Assembly: GCF_024518675.1 (NCBI RefSeq)
Contig: NZ_JANIGL010000003.1
Span: forward strand, 1-64,000
Length of the DNA stretch: 64,000 nt
Reading direction: 5' to 3'
Origin: Pseudoalteromonas shioyasakiensis
Lineage (GTDB): Bacteria > Pseudomonadota > Gammaproteobacteria > Enterobacterales > Alteromonadaceae
A model generated the notes under the pieces. That model saw only the letters and a list, made by a program, of their open reading frames with translations, was not told where the DNA came from and did no database searches. This document shows, in pieces, positions 7,155-16,081 of this stretch. Positions within the stretch are counted from its first letter, which is position 1. Each line of letters starts with the position of its first letter. A program made the translations under genes and the position numbers.

Positions 7155-9592
7155 TAATTTTGCTCCTTAGTCTCTTTTTCTTCGTCTGTTTTAAGTTCAG
7201 TTTTAATATCTTGCATGATATCGCGACTTACTTTCGCTTTACTCTTTTCACGTTTATACACTTCGATACGTGAAGGAATAATACGACGCGGGTAGTGGTT
7301 GTTTTCAACATCAACGTCAGCAGTTTCCCAGCGAGGATCCACAGATACAGACACTACAGGTTTATTTTTATCGGTAATAATTAGCTTTTGTACATGCTTA
7401 TGATTACGACGCCAAATTTCGGCAGGAATATACTGCTCTTCTTTACTGCCATCTTCATAAGTCAACTCAAGTAAGATAGGCATTACTAAGCCACCTAAGT
7501 TTGAAAACTCCAGCACGTAGTAATTTTTGTCTTCTTCAATGGCGCGATCAAATACTTTACGTTCCCATGGCTCTAGGCCTTTTAAGAACTTGTTGTAAGC
7601 ATTACGCTCTTTATTTGTGACGGTAAAACGGTCATTAGCATCATAGAAATCAGTCACGTCTGGGTTTTCTTCAACCCATAACTTTTTACCTTCAGCTCGG
7701 TTACGCTCAACAAATAATGGCATTGGTTTATCTGCTTCAATGTCACGTAAACGTTTGAAATCAATATCAGGGTTTTTCGTATCTAACTGTAATTGATAAA
7801 CCTTATCGAGAGAGATATCAACATGATCCGTTGTGTAGAACCAGCCACGCCAGAACCAATCTAGATCCACCCCTGAGGCTTCTTCCATTGTACGGAAAAA
7901 GTCAGCCGGAGTAGGGCGCTTGTACTTCCAGCGCTGTGCATATTCTTTAAAGGCAAAATCAAATAGTTCACGACCTAAAATCACTTCGCGTAAAATATTA
8001 AGTGCGGCAGCAGGTTTAGTATAAGCATTTGGACCAAGGCGTAATACGCTATCTGATTGAGTCATTACAGGCACTTGATTTTCAGACTTCATGTACGCCA
8101 CGATATCGCGCGGTTCAACACCCCATGGGATTGTATGATCCCACTCACGGCCAGCAACACCGTCTAAAAAGCTATTTAAGCCTTCATCCATCCAAGTCCA
8201 TTGGCGCTCATCTGAGTTAACAATCATAGGAAAATAGATATGGCCGACTTCGTGGATAACTACGCCAATTAAAAAGCGTTTTTCAGCTTGCGAATAAGTA
8301 CGGCTACCATCATCTTGCAGCTCAGTACGCGGGCCGTTAAAGGTGATCATTGGGTATTCCATACCACCTACAGGACCATTTACTGATTGTGCAACCGGAT
8401 ATGGGTAGTCAAATGAGAAACGAGAATAAACTTCCATGGTGTGAACCACAGATTCAGTAGAATATTTCTTCCATAAGTCGCCACCTTCTTTAGGGAAGAA
8501 TGACATAGCCATTACTAATGGTTGCTCATCGCCACCTTGGTTATAACCTTTAGCATCCCACATAAATTTACGTGATGAAGCCCATGCAAAGTCACGTACA
8601 TTTTCTGCTTTAAAGTGCCACGTTTTAGTTTTATCAGTGCCTGCTTTTTCGTTCTCAAGAGCTTCTTCTTCAGTCACAATGAAAACAGGGCGTTTAGCAT
8701 TTTCAGCGTCTTTTAAACGACTACGCTGAGTGCTAGTAAGAACTGAACGAGGATTATCAAGCTTACCCGTTGCTGATACGATATGGTCAGCAGGAACCGT
8801 TAATTCAACATCGTAATCACCAAATTCTAAGGTAAACTCACCACGACCTAAAAAGGCTTTATTTGTCCATGCCTCATAATCGGTGTAAGCCGCTAGGCGA
8901 GGGAACCACTGCGCAAGTAAAAAGATGTCGTTACCATCTTCTTCAAAGTGCTCATAACCTGAACGAGCGCCTACAGCATCTTCCTCAACAATATTAAATG
9001 CAAAGTCCATGCTGAACTCAACGTCTTGACCAGGTTTAAGTGGCTCATTTAAATCGATACGCATAAGTGTATCTACAATTGTAACCTTTAACTCATCACC
9101 ACTGTCGTCTTTAACATTGGCAATGGTAAAACCTAGCTCGTTATCGCTCATAAATTGCTGGCGACGTAATTGCCCTAAACTAAGCTTAGTTGGTTTGGCA
9201 TCAGGGCGGCCTTGTAATTTACCAGCATTAAATGTAGCGGTGCGCTCAGCGATTGAATCACTTTTAAAAATATTTTGGTCTAGTTGTAACCATAAGTATT
9301 TTAACGTGTGAGGCGAGTTATTCTTATATTCAATACTTTGACTTGCAGTCAAACGACGGTTCTTCTCGTCAAGCTTGGCATCTATTTCATAATTTACTTG
9401 CTGCTGCCAGTATTTTTCACCCGGTTCACCTGCGGCACTACGATATACGTTAGGTGTTGGCAACGCTTCATCAAGTTGGCGAAATTTATCAACAAATGAG
9501 CCTTTAGTTTGCACTACCGAAGAAGCAAGTACCGCACTCGACATTGCCAAAGGTACTAGCAAAGCACCTAAAGTAACAACTGCCTTTTTCAT
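7154..9592 (-). CDS. Exported M1-family metallopeptidase
   Basis: A secreted or periplasmic zinc metallopeptidase of the M1 (aminopeptidase N / gluzincin) family, 812 residues from the start used here. The zinc site is HEVGH followed 19 residues later by the glutamate in MDEGLN; the exopeptidase loop reads GGMEYP in place of the canonical GAMEN, so the specificity may differ from classical aminopeptidases. A signal peptide (MKKAVVTLGALLVPLAMSSAVLA) begins at the ATG at 9592, which has AGGA seven bases upstream; the longer frame from a TTG at 9631 would bury that signal and is rejected. The charged C-terminus is rich in Lys and Glu. It overlaps the DUF6702 gene by one base and shares its terminator. 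Confidence 0.9.
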   Translation of the reverse strand: MKKAVVTLGALLVPLAMSSAVLASSVVQTKGSFVDKFRQLDEALPTPNVYRSAAGEPGEKYWQQQVNYEIDAKLDEKNRRLTASQSIEYKNNSPHTLKYLWLQLDQNIFKSDSIAERTATFNAGKLQGRPDAKPTKLSLGQLRRQQFMSDNELGFTIANVKDDSGDELKVTIVDTLMRIDLNEPLKPGQDVEFSMDFAFNIVEEDAVGARSGYEHFEEDGNDIFLLAQWFPRLAAYTDYEAWTNKAFLGRGEFTLEFGDYDVELTVPADHIVSATGKLDNPRSVLTSTQRSRLKDAENAKRPVFIVTEEEALENEKAGTDKTKTWHFKAENVRDFAWASSRKFMWDAKGYNQGGDEQPLVMAMSFFPKEGGDLWKKYSTESVVHTMEVYSRFSFDYPYPVAQSVNGPVGGMEYPMITFNGPRTELQDDGSRTYSQAEKRFLIGVVIHEVGHIYFPMIVNSDERQWTWMDEGLNSFLDGVAGREWDHTIPWGVEPRDIVAYMKSENQVPVMTQSDSVLRLGPNAYTKPAAALNILREVILGRELFDFAFKEYAQRWKYKRPTPADFFRTMEEASGVDLDWFWRGWFYTTDHVDISLDKVYQLQLDTKNPDIDFKRLRDIEADKPMPLFVERNRAEGKKLWVEENPDVTDFYDANDRFTVTNKERNAYNKFLKGLEPWERKVFDRAIEEDKNYYVLEFSNLGGLVMPILLELTYEDGSKEEQYIPAEIWRRNHKHVQKLIITDKNKPVVSVSVDPRWETADVDVENNHYPRRIIPSRIEVYKREKSKAKVSRDIMQDIKTELKTDEEKETKEQN

Positions 9593-9711
9593 AATTAATC
9601 CTGTTAAATTTACGTGATAATACTTTGGCAAAACACATGACTAAATTCAATAAAATAGCGACCAAGCCCCGATTTAATAAGGTAAAGAATATGTTATTCG
9701 TCAGCTCTTAA

Positions 9712-9728
9712 TGTAAAGGGGGTTTACA
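9712..9728. repeat. Dispersed palindrome, copy 2 (G-run on plus strand)
   Basis: TGTAAA-GGGGG-TTTACA, the exact reverse complement of copy 1. It is intergenic, between the M1 peptidase start and the first mini membrane protein gene. Confidence 0.8.
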
Positions 9729-9795
9729 ACCTAATTCAGGTTTAATTCAGACCAGTTTACTAAAGTATAAGGTAGCTACTTAATAGGAGTCCAAG

Positions 9796-10038
9796 ATGAA
9801 ATTTTACATCGTAAAAAAAGATCAATGTGTCGCAGCAATTCCTGCACAAGAATCTCTCCTTAACGAGTATAAAAATAAAGGTTTTAAGTTTGTCGAAGTC
9901 ATCGCCGCAAGGGACAAAAATGACGCTTTAGATCGCCATCCAACTCGGCGTAAAAACAGTAAAAAGTGGCGCGCTTTATGCACAAGTTTGCTGCTTTTAG
10001 CGATAATTTTAAGTATTTACTCTCTAATTGATAAATAG
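9796..10038 (+). CDS. Mini membrane protein, paralogue A
   Basis: An 80-residue protein of unrecognised family. The N-terminal 45 residues are soluble and begin MKFYIVKKDQCVAAIPAQES; a basic stretch (RHPTRRKNSKKWR) precedes one C-terminal membrane helix (ALCTSLLLLAIILSIYSLI), so it is probably tail-anchored with the N-terminus in the cytosol. AGGAG lies seven bases before the ATG. The next gene is a paralogue sharing roughly 40 percent of its N-terminal domain (FYI, KK, Q, AIPA, E, Y, G, AA and NAL/DAL line up). Tandem duplication is the likely origin. I can assign no function. Confidence 0.8.
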   Translation: MKFYIVKKDQCVAAIPAQESLLNEYKNKGFKFVEVIAARDKNDALDRHPTRRKNSKKWRALCTSLLLLAIILSIYSLIDK

Positions 10039-10080
10039 TGAATTTTTTAGTTGATCTTTACCGTCATTTGTATTTAAAAT

Positions 10081-10166
10081 CGCCCACTTTTTTGATTTGA
10101 GGGGAAGCAATAGCGCAGCTTTTCTCTCAAACGTGTTCCAAAATGAAGCAGAAAATACGGTGGGCG
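10081..10166 (+). promoter_or_regulatory. Structured leader with ribosome-site sequestration before paralogue B
   Basis: CGCCCAC at 10081-10087 is perfectly complementary to GTGGGCG at 10160-10166, which ends one base before the ATG at 10168 and contains the only candidate ribosome binding site. Between these arms a second stem forms: TTTGAG at 10096-10101 pairs with CTCAAA at 10126-10131, and inner bases extend it (GGGAAGC against GCTTTTCT with one bulge and wobbles). The arrangement resembles a translation-controlling leader such as a thermosensor or ligand-responsive element. This is an inference from base pairing only. Confidence 0.4.
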
Positions 10167-10167
10167 T

Positions 10168-10407
10168 ATGGATTTTTATATCCTAAAAAAACAACAAGAA
10201 TTAATTGCTATACCAGCGGACGAACAAAGTTGTAAACAGTATCTAGATTCAGGCTATTTTTATATTGATAAAGTGGCAGCCTGCAATGAAACTAATGCAT
10301 TAAAAGCGCTTCAAGCTAAACAAACCCGCGCTTTAAAAGTACCGTTAATGATGGCCCTACTTGCCTTACCTATTGTTATTTTTGCTTGGTACAGTTTAAG
10401 CTCGTAA
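10168..10407 (+). CDS. Mini membrane protein, paralogue B
   Basis: A 79-residue relative of the preceding protein: soluble N-terminal domain (MDFYILKKQQELIAIPADEQ), basic linker (KQTRALK) and a single C-terminal membrane helix (VPLMMALLALPIVIFAWYSL). The 130-bp gap to paralogue A and the structured leader suggest separate translational control. It ends 75 bp before sbcD, but a promoter-like element and a perfect hairpin lie between, so co-transcription with sbcDC is unproven. The function is unknown. Confidence 0.78.
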   Translation: MDFYILKKQQELIAIPADEQSCKQYLDSGYFYIDKVAACNETNALKALQAKQTRALKVPLMMALLALPIVIFAWYSLSS

Positions 10408-10424
10408 AGATTTAAAGTAGGCCC

Positions 10425-10452
10425 TTGCATCTTGTTTTAGCTTGGGTATATT
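10425..10452 (+). promoter_or_regulatory. Candidate sigma-70 promoter for sbcDC
   Basis: TTGCAT (10425-10430) and TATATT (10447-10452) are separated by 16 bases, an acceptable -35/-10 pair. Transcription would start near 10459, within the 5' arm of the stem-loop at 10454-10479. Predicted by eye only. Confidence 0.35.
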
Positions 10453-10453
10453 G

Positions 10454-10479
10454 ACGCTCTTAACCTTTTTTAAGAGCGT
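10454..10479 (+). promoter_or_regulatory. Perfect stem-loop abutting the sbcD start codon
   Basis: ACGCTCTTAA (10454-10463) pairs perfectly with TTAAGAGCGT (10470-10479) around six bases. The 3' arm holds AAGAG, the only plausible ribosome binding site for the ATG at 10483. No T tract follows, so it is not an ordinary terminator. It may limit sbcD translation, or act as a protein-binding palindrome near the transcription start. Confidence 0.45.
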
Positions 10480-10482
10480 GAC

Positions 10483-11730
10483 ATGAAAGTCTTACATACC
10501 TCAGATTGGCACCTTGGCCAACAATTCTATGAACACTCTAGGTTCCATGAACATCAAGCGTTTTTTCTTTGGCTCATCGACACGCTCGCAAATGAAAAAA
10601 TTGACTTACTCTTAGTCGCTGGTGATATATACCATACTGCAACACCAGCAGCGAGTGCTGAAAACCAACTATATCAATTCGTAAAAGATGTTAAAAAGCG
10701 CTGTCCCGAATTACAAATAGTGCTGATTGCGGGAAATCATGACTCTGCCAATCGTATTTTAGCAGCCCAACCTTTATTAGCTCAGTTTGACACCCATGTA
10801 GTAGGGCGCTTTGAGGCGCAGCAACCTGAAAATGTGGTGATTAAGATTAACCATCAAAATACCTACGCCCATATTGTCGCTATGCCTTTTTTACGTGCCA
10901 GTGACGTCAGCACACTAAGTAACACCGAAGATGGCGTAAGCTATGCTCACGGCGTAGCACAAGCCTATGAGCTCAGCACCCAAAGCGCACTCACAAATAA
11001 AGCCAAAACCACACCACTCATCATTATGGGCCACTTGCACGCCAAAGGGGGTGACATTTCCAGTGACTCCGAGCGTAATTTAGTCATAGGTGGTGAAGAA
11101 GCCATAACTGCGAAGGTATTTAGCGAACATGCTGATTATGTGGCTCTGGGTCATTTACACAAAGCGCAAAAAGTCGCTAAATCTGATGCGATTAGGTACA
11201 GCGGTACACCGATGCCTATGTCGTTTTCTGAGCGAGATTATACCCATCAAGTAAATGTCATTGAGTTTAATACTGAACAAAATCAACAAATAACAACAAC
11301 TGTAAAGCCCCTTTACATTTCGCGTACTGCCGATGTCATTGTGTTACCCAAGGGAGAGTGTGTGCCCTTACCCGAACTGTGCAAACAAATTAAAGACTTA
11401 GATATAGCAAAAAATATTGCTCCTGCGTATTTAAGAGTAAAACTTAAATCCAGTGATACTGACACCACATTTAGAGAGCAAATAGAACAAGCACTTGATG
11501 GTAAAAACGTACGTTTTTGTGGTATTGAACGGGTGCGAGAGCATAAACAAACACACAGTGACAACACCGTGTTTGAAGATCTAAACCAAGTCGAGATGCT
11601 CAATCCGCTAAGCTTATTAGAGCAAGCTTTTGCCAATGATAAAGACATGGCTGGAGAGGCCGTACCTGACGAACTTAAAGGTTTGTTAAACGAAGTTATT
11701 AGTGAACTGACGGAGCAAGAACAACTATGA
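10483..11730 (+). CDS. sbcD: SbcD nuclease subunit of the SbcCD complex
   Basis: The Mre11-type Mn-dependent nuclease that, with SbcC, cuts hairpins and protein-blocked DNA ends and processes palindromes. Phosphoesterase motifs are complete: DWHLG (Asp8, His10), GDIYH (Asp48), GNHD (85-87) and GHLHAKGG / GHLHKAQ further on. The 415-residue length fits the family. It overlaps sbcC by four bases (ATGA), a typical coupled pair. The gene contains a copy of the dispersed palindrome at 11301-11317, notable in the gene for a palindrome-cutting enzyme but possibly coincidental. Confidence 0.97.
   Translation: MKVLHTSDWHLGQQFYEHSRFHEHQAFFLWLIDTLANEKIDLLLVAGDIYHTATPAASAENQLYQFVKDVKKRCPELQIVLIAGNHDSANRILAAQPLLAQFDTHVVGRFEAQQPENVVIKINHQNTYAHIVAMPFLRASDVSTLSNTEDGVSYAHGVAQAYELSTQSALTNKAKTTPLIIMGHLHAKGGDISSDSERNLVIGGEEAITAKVFSEHADYVALGHLHKAQKVAKSDAIRYSGTPMPMSFSERDYTHQVNVIEFNTEQNQQITTTVKPLYISRTADVIVLPKGECVPLPELCKQIKDLDIAKNIAPAYLRVKLKSSDTDTTFREQIEQALDGKNVRFCGIERVREHKQTHSDNTVFEDLNQVEMLNPLSLLEQAFANDKDMAGEAVPDELKGLLNEVISELTEQEQL
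11301..11317. repeat. Dispersed palindrome, copy 3, inside sbcD
   Basis: TGTAAAG-CCC-CTTTACA is a perfect 7-bp inverted repeat with a three-base centre, lying within the sbcD coding sequence where it encodes part of VKPLY. Confidence 0.8.
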
Positions 11731-14700
11731 AAATAACCGCAGTACGCATACATAATTTAGCCTCAATTGTTGATGCTGAAATTGACTTTACCCAAGCACC
11801 ACTGAAAGATGCGGGTTTATTTGCTATTACCGGTGATACCGGTGCAGGAAAAAGCACATTTTTAGATGCAATCTGCCTCGCTCTTTACACTAAAACGGCA
11901 CGTTTAAGGGGCGATAAGGGGAATTTAATTGATTTTAATGGCGACAATATCAAGCTAAATGACCCTCGTAACTTGCTCCGAAGAGGGAGCTGGCAAGGTT
12001 TTGCTGAGGTTGACTTTATTGGCCAAGATAAACAAGCTTACCGCGCGCGTTATACAATTCAAAGAGCACATAAAAAAGTAACGGGTAAGTTAAAGACGGC
12101 CGAACATAGTTTATATATTTTGCCTGATCTCGTTCTAATAGCTGACAAAAGCCAAGCCGTAAAAGAAGTAGAAACTAAGATAGGCTTAAGCTTTGAGCAG
12201 TTTTCTCGCGCTGTACTATTAGCGCAACACGAATTTGCCGCCTTTTTAAAGGCCACAGGCGATGAACGGGCACAACTTTTAGAATGTTTAACCGGTACTG
12301 ATAAGTTTAGTTTAATCGGTAAAAGGGTATTTGAACGCCATAAAGAGCTAAAAGATGAACTTGAGATACTCAATGCTAGCCTAGCAAATTACACCTTGCT
12401 CAGTGATGAAGAGTTAGCAGCTAATAATCAGCAGGTAACCGATTTAACACAACAGCTAGCACTTAACAAAGAAAGCTTTGCGGTGTCAGAGCAAGGTGTT
12501 AATTGGTATAAACAAGCCACAGTACTAGAGCAAGCTCTCGCCAACGCTTTAGCCGAGCAGCAACAAGCCAATGACGCGCTTGAAGCAATAGCAGAGCAAA
12601 GCAACCAAGCAAAGCAAGCCCAAGCAGCGGCAGAAATAAAAGATAATAGAGAGCGCTTTGAGCAGCTTAATACGCAAAATAATGAGTTGAAAAAGACAAT
12701 CGCTGACTTAGAGCAGATTGATCACGCTTCAACTATAGCTAAGCTTGCTGAAACAAAGCAAAAATACAGTGATGACTTACAAAAAGCAAAACACCAACTG
12801 CAAGCAGCAGAGCCTGTTATAGCGCAAGCTCGCCAATTGGATAGCCAACTTGCTATGCAGGCTCAAGCGATAACCAATACGGGGCAACAAGTTGCTAAAG
12901 AACAAAAGCAACTGAGTCAGTTACAACAACAAATTAAGCAAAGCACCTGTCACCGTGATGAAGCCATCAAACTCAGTGAGCAGTGCCAAAAATGGCTCAG
13001 TCCACATAGCCAACTTAAACCGTTAGCCTTAGATTGGACATACTATCACCACAGTTTTAAACAGTGGTTGCAGCTCAAGCAGCAATTAAGCGCTACAGCG
13101 GTTCAAAATAGTCAATTAGATCGAGAGCATCTCAAATTGAATGAAGTGCTCGCGACGCAAAACGCACTGACCGAACAGAGTGAGAAAGCATTACTCAGTG
13201 AGCAAGCAGCCCTTAAGCAGCTTAATGAGCAGCAAGGTAAGTTTAATATTGAGCAGTGCGATACTCAGCTTAAAAGTATTGAATACTTACAAGAGCAGCG
13301 CACGCGTTATCAGCAGTTCAATCAAGAACTCAAGCACAGCTATGAGCAACAAAATCTAGTTACAACAAAGCTCAGTGAGAGTGAGCGCATACAAAGCACG
13401 TTAAAGCAGGATGTAGCTAGTGCAGAGCAAGCTGTTAAACACTGTGAATACAGCTTAAATCAAGCGCGTCTTCGCGCCAGTGAGAATGTTGAGCACCTAC
13501 GAGCACAACTGACACCCAATGAGCCATGTTTAGTGTGTGGAGCAACTGAACACCCTTTTATAACGGAGCAAAACCAACAGTTCGATAACTTAATCGCCGA
13601 CTTTGAAACTCACTATCAAAATGCTAAGCAGCAATTAGAACTGGTACTTAAACGGTTTCATCAACAACAAACTCAGCATGCTGTTTTACAGAGTGAGCAT
13701 GAGCAATTACAACGTACAATAGAAACTGCTCGAGCGAATAAACTTGAAATTAGTAATACGATGCAAGCTACACGCGGTGAACTAAATGAATTATCACCAG
13801 AGCAATTAGCCACTCACTATCAACAGTTAGCACAGCAAAAAAGCCAATATTTTGAGGCGCAACAAAAGCTACAACAACGCCAAGAAACCGTCAACCAATT
13901 ACAAAATACTCTAAAGGCTCAGCAACAGACGCAGCAACAATACAACACCCAGCATACTGATTTAATAAACCAGCAAACTCAATGTAATAACAAACTAAAT
14001 GAGCTGACTGCTCAACAAAATGAATTAACCACCACGCTTGAGTCACAGTTCGCTCAGAGTGAATTTTGGCATGAATTACAAAACGATGCGCTCGATTTAG
14101 CCGATTTAAAGCAGCAGGTTGAACATTACCAGCAAACACAAACCCAGCTTGAGCAAGCCCAACAGAAAATCAATACAGCTGAGCAGCAAATTCAGCAACT
14201 TAGCCCTCTAATAAATGAGGTAGAGCAAACCTTAAAGAGACTAAATGAAGAGTCAGACAAGCTACAGCTGCAACAAAGCAACTCACAGGCCCAGCGTTTG
14301 GCACTATTTAATAATGAAAACCTAACTGCTGATGAGTACCAAACCAAGCTAAACGCACAACTTGAGCTTAGCCAAACACAGCTAACGCAAAGCCAGCATA
14401 GCTATGACAGCGCGGTAAAACAACGTGATGAGCAAGCCATTACGTTAAAAGGGCATCAATTACGCTTATCAGAGAACAAACAAGAGCAAGCTAAACTGCA
14501 GGCTCGCTATGAGCAATGGTTTATCGAGTTTAAAGCTCAATTCACCACGGTGACTCATGAGCAGGTAGCACTTCTACACAGCTTAAATAATGAAGAAATT
14601 AAAGCACAACTAAAGCAATTTACGCAGTATAGCCAAGCCTTGATTGATGCTGATGCCGCGTTAAAACAGCAACAAAACACACTTTCGCAGCATCAAAATA

Positions 14701-15377
14701 ATAATAAGCCAGCACAACCGCACAGCGAGTTAATTGAGCAGTTAAACGCCTTAAATGAGCAACATACCAAGCTGCAAAAATCACTGTTAGAGGTAAGTAC
14801 CAAGCTTGAGCAACACAAGCAAAATCAGCATAACTTGCAAACCAAGCAAAATGAACTCAAAACATTGCAAAAGCGTGTTGAGCAATGGCACTTATTGAAT
14901 AAAGTCATTGGTGATAAAGAAGGCAAAAAAATGCGTAATTTAGCGCAAACACAAACCTTAAAAATATTGCTACATTATGCAAACAGCCATTTAAAAACCC
15001 TGAATAAACGCTACGAGTTAACGGCTATCGCTCAAACTCTCGATATTGCCATTATTGATCGCGATATGGCGGACGAGCAACGCTCTGTTAATACACTTTC
15101 TGGGGGAGAGTCATTTTTAGTTTCACTGGCGTTGGCGCTCGGCCTTGCGTCACTGTCATCAAACAAAGTAAGTATTAACTCTTTGTTTATTGATGAAGGG
15201 TTTGGTACGTTAGATAGCGAAACACTCAGTATTGCAATGGATGCACTAGATTCACTGCAAGCACAAGGGCGAAAAGTGGGGGTTATATCTCATGTATCGC
15301 AAATGACTGAACGGGTTGCTAACCAGGTTCATGTAGCTAAAAAACCAGGTGGTTATTCAACTATTTCTATTATTTAA
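11727..15377 (+). CDS. sbcC: SbcC ATPase subunit of the SbcCD complex
   Basis: The Rad50-type SMC ATPase partner of SbcD. Walker A GDTGAGKST is at 36-44, followed by about 500 residues of Gln-rich coiled coil, the zinc hook CLVCG with Cys601 and Cys604, the returning coiled coil, the ABC signature LSGGESF near 1124 and Walker B SLFIDEGFGTLD near 1152. The length (1216) is somewhat above E. coli SbcC (1048), mainly in the coiled coil. The coils are unusually rich in Gln, with a CAA/CAG-heavy DNA composition. It starts inside the sbcD stop region (ATGA overlap). Confidence 0.97.
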   Translation: MKITAVRIHNLASIVDAEIDFTQAPLKDAGLFAITGDTGAGKSTFLDAICLALYTKTARLRGDKGNLIDFNGDNIKLNDPRNLLRRGSWQGFAEVDFIGQDKQAYRARYTIQRAHKKVTGKLKTAEHSLYILPDLVLIADKSQAVKEVETKIGLSFEQFSRAVLLAQHEFAAFLKATGDERAQLLECLTGTDKFSLIGKRVFERHKELKDELEILNASLANYTLLSDEELAANNQQVTDLTQQLALNKESFAVSEQGVNWYKQATVLEQALANALAEQQQANDALEAIAEQSNQAKQAQAAAEIKDNRERFEQLNTQNNELKKTIADLEQIDHASTIAKLAETKQKYSDDLQKAKHQLQAAEPVIAQARQLDSQLAMQAQAITNTGQQVAKEQKQLSQLQQQIKQSTCHRDEAIKLSEQCQKWLSPHSQLKPLALDWTYYHHSFKQWLQLKQQLSATAVQNSQLDREHLKLNEVLATQNALTEQSEKALLSEQAALKQLNEQQGKFNIEQCDTQLKSIEYLQEQRTRYQQFNQELKHSYEQQNLVTTKLSESERIQSTLKQDVASAEQAVKHCEYSLNQARLRASENVEHLRAQLTPNEPCLVCGATEHPFITEQNQQFDNLIADFETHYQNAKQQLELVLKRFHQQQTQHAVLQSEHEQLQRTIETARANKLEISNTMQATRGELNELSPEQLATHYQQLAQQKSQYFEAQQKLQQRQETVNQLQNTLKAQQQTQQQYNTQHTDLINQQTQCNNKLNELTAQQNELTTTLESQFAQSEFWHELQNDALDLADLKQQVEHYQQTQTQLEQAQQKINTAEQQIQQLSPLINEVEQTLKRLNEESDKLQLQQSNSQAQRLALFNNENLTADEYQTKLNAQLELSQTQLTQSQHSYDSAVKQRDEQAITLKGHQLRLSENKQEQAKLQARYEQWFIEFKAQFTTVTHEQVALLHSLNNEEIKAQLKQFTQYSQALIDADAALKQQQNTLSQHQNNNKPAQPHSELIEQLNALNEQHTKLQKSLLEVSTKLEQHKQNQHNLQTKQNELKTLQKRVEQWHLLNKVIGDKEGKKMRNLAQTQTLKILLHYANSHLKTLNKRYELTAIAQTLDIAIIDRDMADEQRSVNTLSGGESFLVSLALALGLASLSSNKVSINSLFIDEGFGTLDSETLSIAMDALDSLQAQGRKVGVISHVSQMTERVANQVHVAKKPGGYSTISII

Positions 15378-15389
15378 AGGAACTAGACT

Positions 15390-16055
15390 ATGCCAACATT
15401 TACACAAGATGAAGCAACTGAATACGACTCTCGTATCACACGACTAATACCAGGTTATGACTTGCTCCATAACACCACGGCCGCACAGCTTAGTGCAACC
15501 TTGGGTGATAACGCCCATATTTTAGTTGTCGGCTCTGGCACTGGCAAAGAAATTGCCGAGCTTGCGAAAATAAATGCGACGTGGCGCTTCACCGCACAGG
15601 ATATTTCCACTGATATGCTTAATATTGGCCAGCAACGCTTCTCTGATTTAGGCATAAGTGAACGAGTGAAGGTTCATGTTGGCGACGTATCGCAGTTAGA
15701 AGAGCCAGTTGATGCAGCGCTATGCTTATTTGTTATGCATTTTTTAGCAGATAACGGCGATAAAAAAGCAATGTTTAAAGCAATCTCAAAGCAGCTCAAA
15801 CCACAAGCGAACCTGTATTTAGCTGATTTAATGCGCCCAGAAACCGGTTTTGAGCGTGATGCTCAATTTGCCCTTTGCCAGCAACTGGGGCTTACCGAAG
15901 TAGGCGTTGAGCGAATGAAACACAATTTTGAACATGAGTTTTATCCGCTTGATAGAATTCGCCTAGCTGATCTGCTCGATGAAACTCGCTTTAGTGTTGC
16001 AAAGCTGTACTTTAAAGCGCTTGGTTTTAGTGGCTATGTAATGCATAAGCGTTAA
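15390..16055 (+). CDS. SAM-dependent class I methyltransferase
   Basis: A cytosolic Rossmann-fold methyltransferase of 221 residues. Motif I is ILVVGSGTGKE near residue 44, the acidic post-I segment is TAQDISTDML and motif II-like VDAALCLFVMHFLAD follows. The substrate cannot be read from sequence; the compact layout resembles small-molecule methyltransferases. AAAGGA precedes the ATG by nine bases, 12 bp after sbcC, so it is probably the last gene of the sbcDC operon. Its stop codon lies inside the hairpin at 16047-16072. Confidence 0.85.
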   Translation: MPTFTQDEATEYDSRITRLIPGYDLLHNTTAAQLSATLGDNAHILVVGSGTGKEIAELAKINATWRFTAQDISTDMLNIGQQRFSDLGISERVKVHVGDVSQLEEPVDAALCLFVMHFLADNGDKKAMFKAISKQLKPQANLYLADLMRPETGFERDAQFALCQQLGLTEVGVERMKHNFEHEFYPLDRIRLADLLDETRFSVAKLYFKALGFSGYVMHKR

Positions 16056-16072
16056 ACTGTACTTTAACGCTT
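16047..16072. terminator. Bidirectional hairpin between convergent genes
   Basis: AAGCGTTAAA (16047-16056) pairs perfectly with TTTAACGCTT (16063-16072) around CTGTAC. The methyltransferase stop codon is inside the 5' arm. T residues are few on either side, so termination strength is uncertain. Confidence 0.55.
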
Positions 16073-16081
16073 TATAGATAG

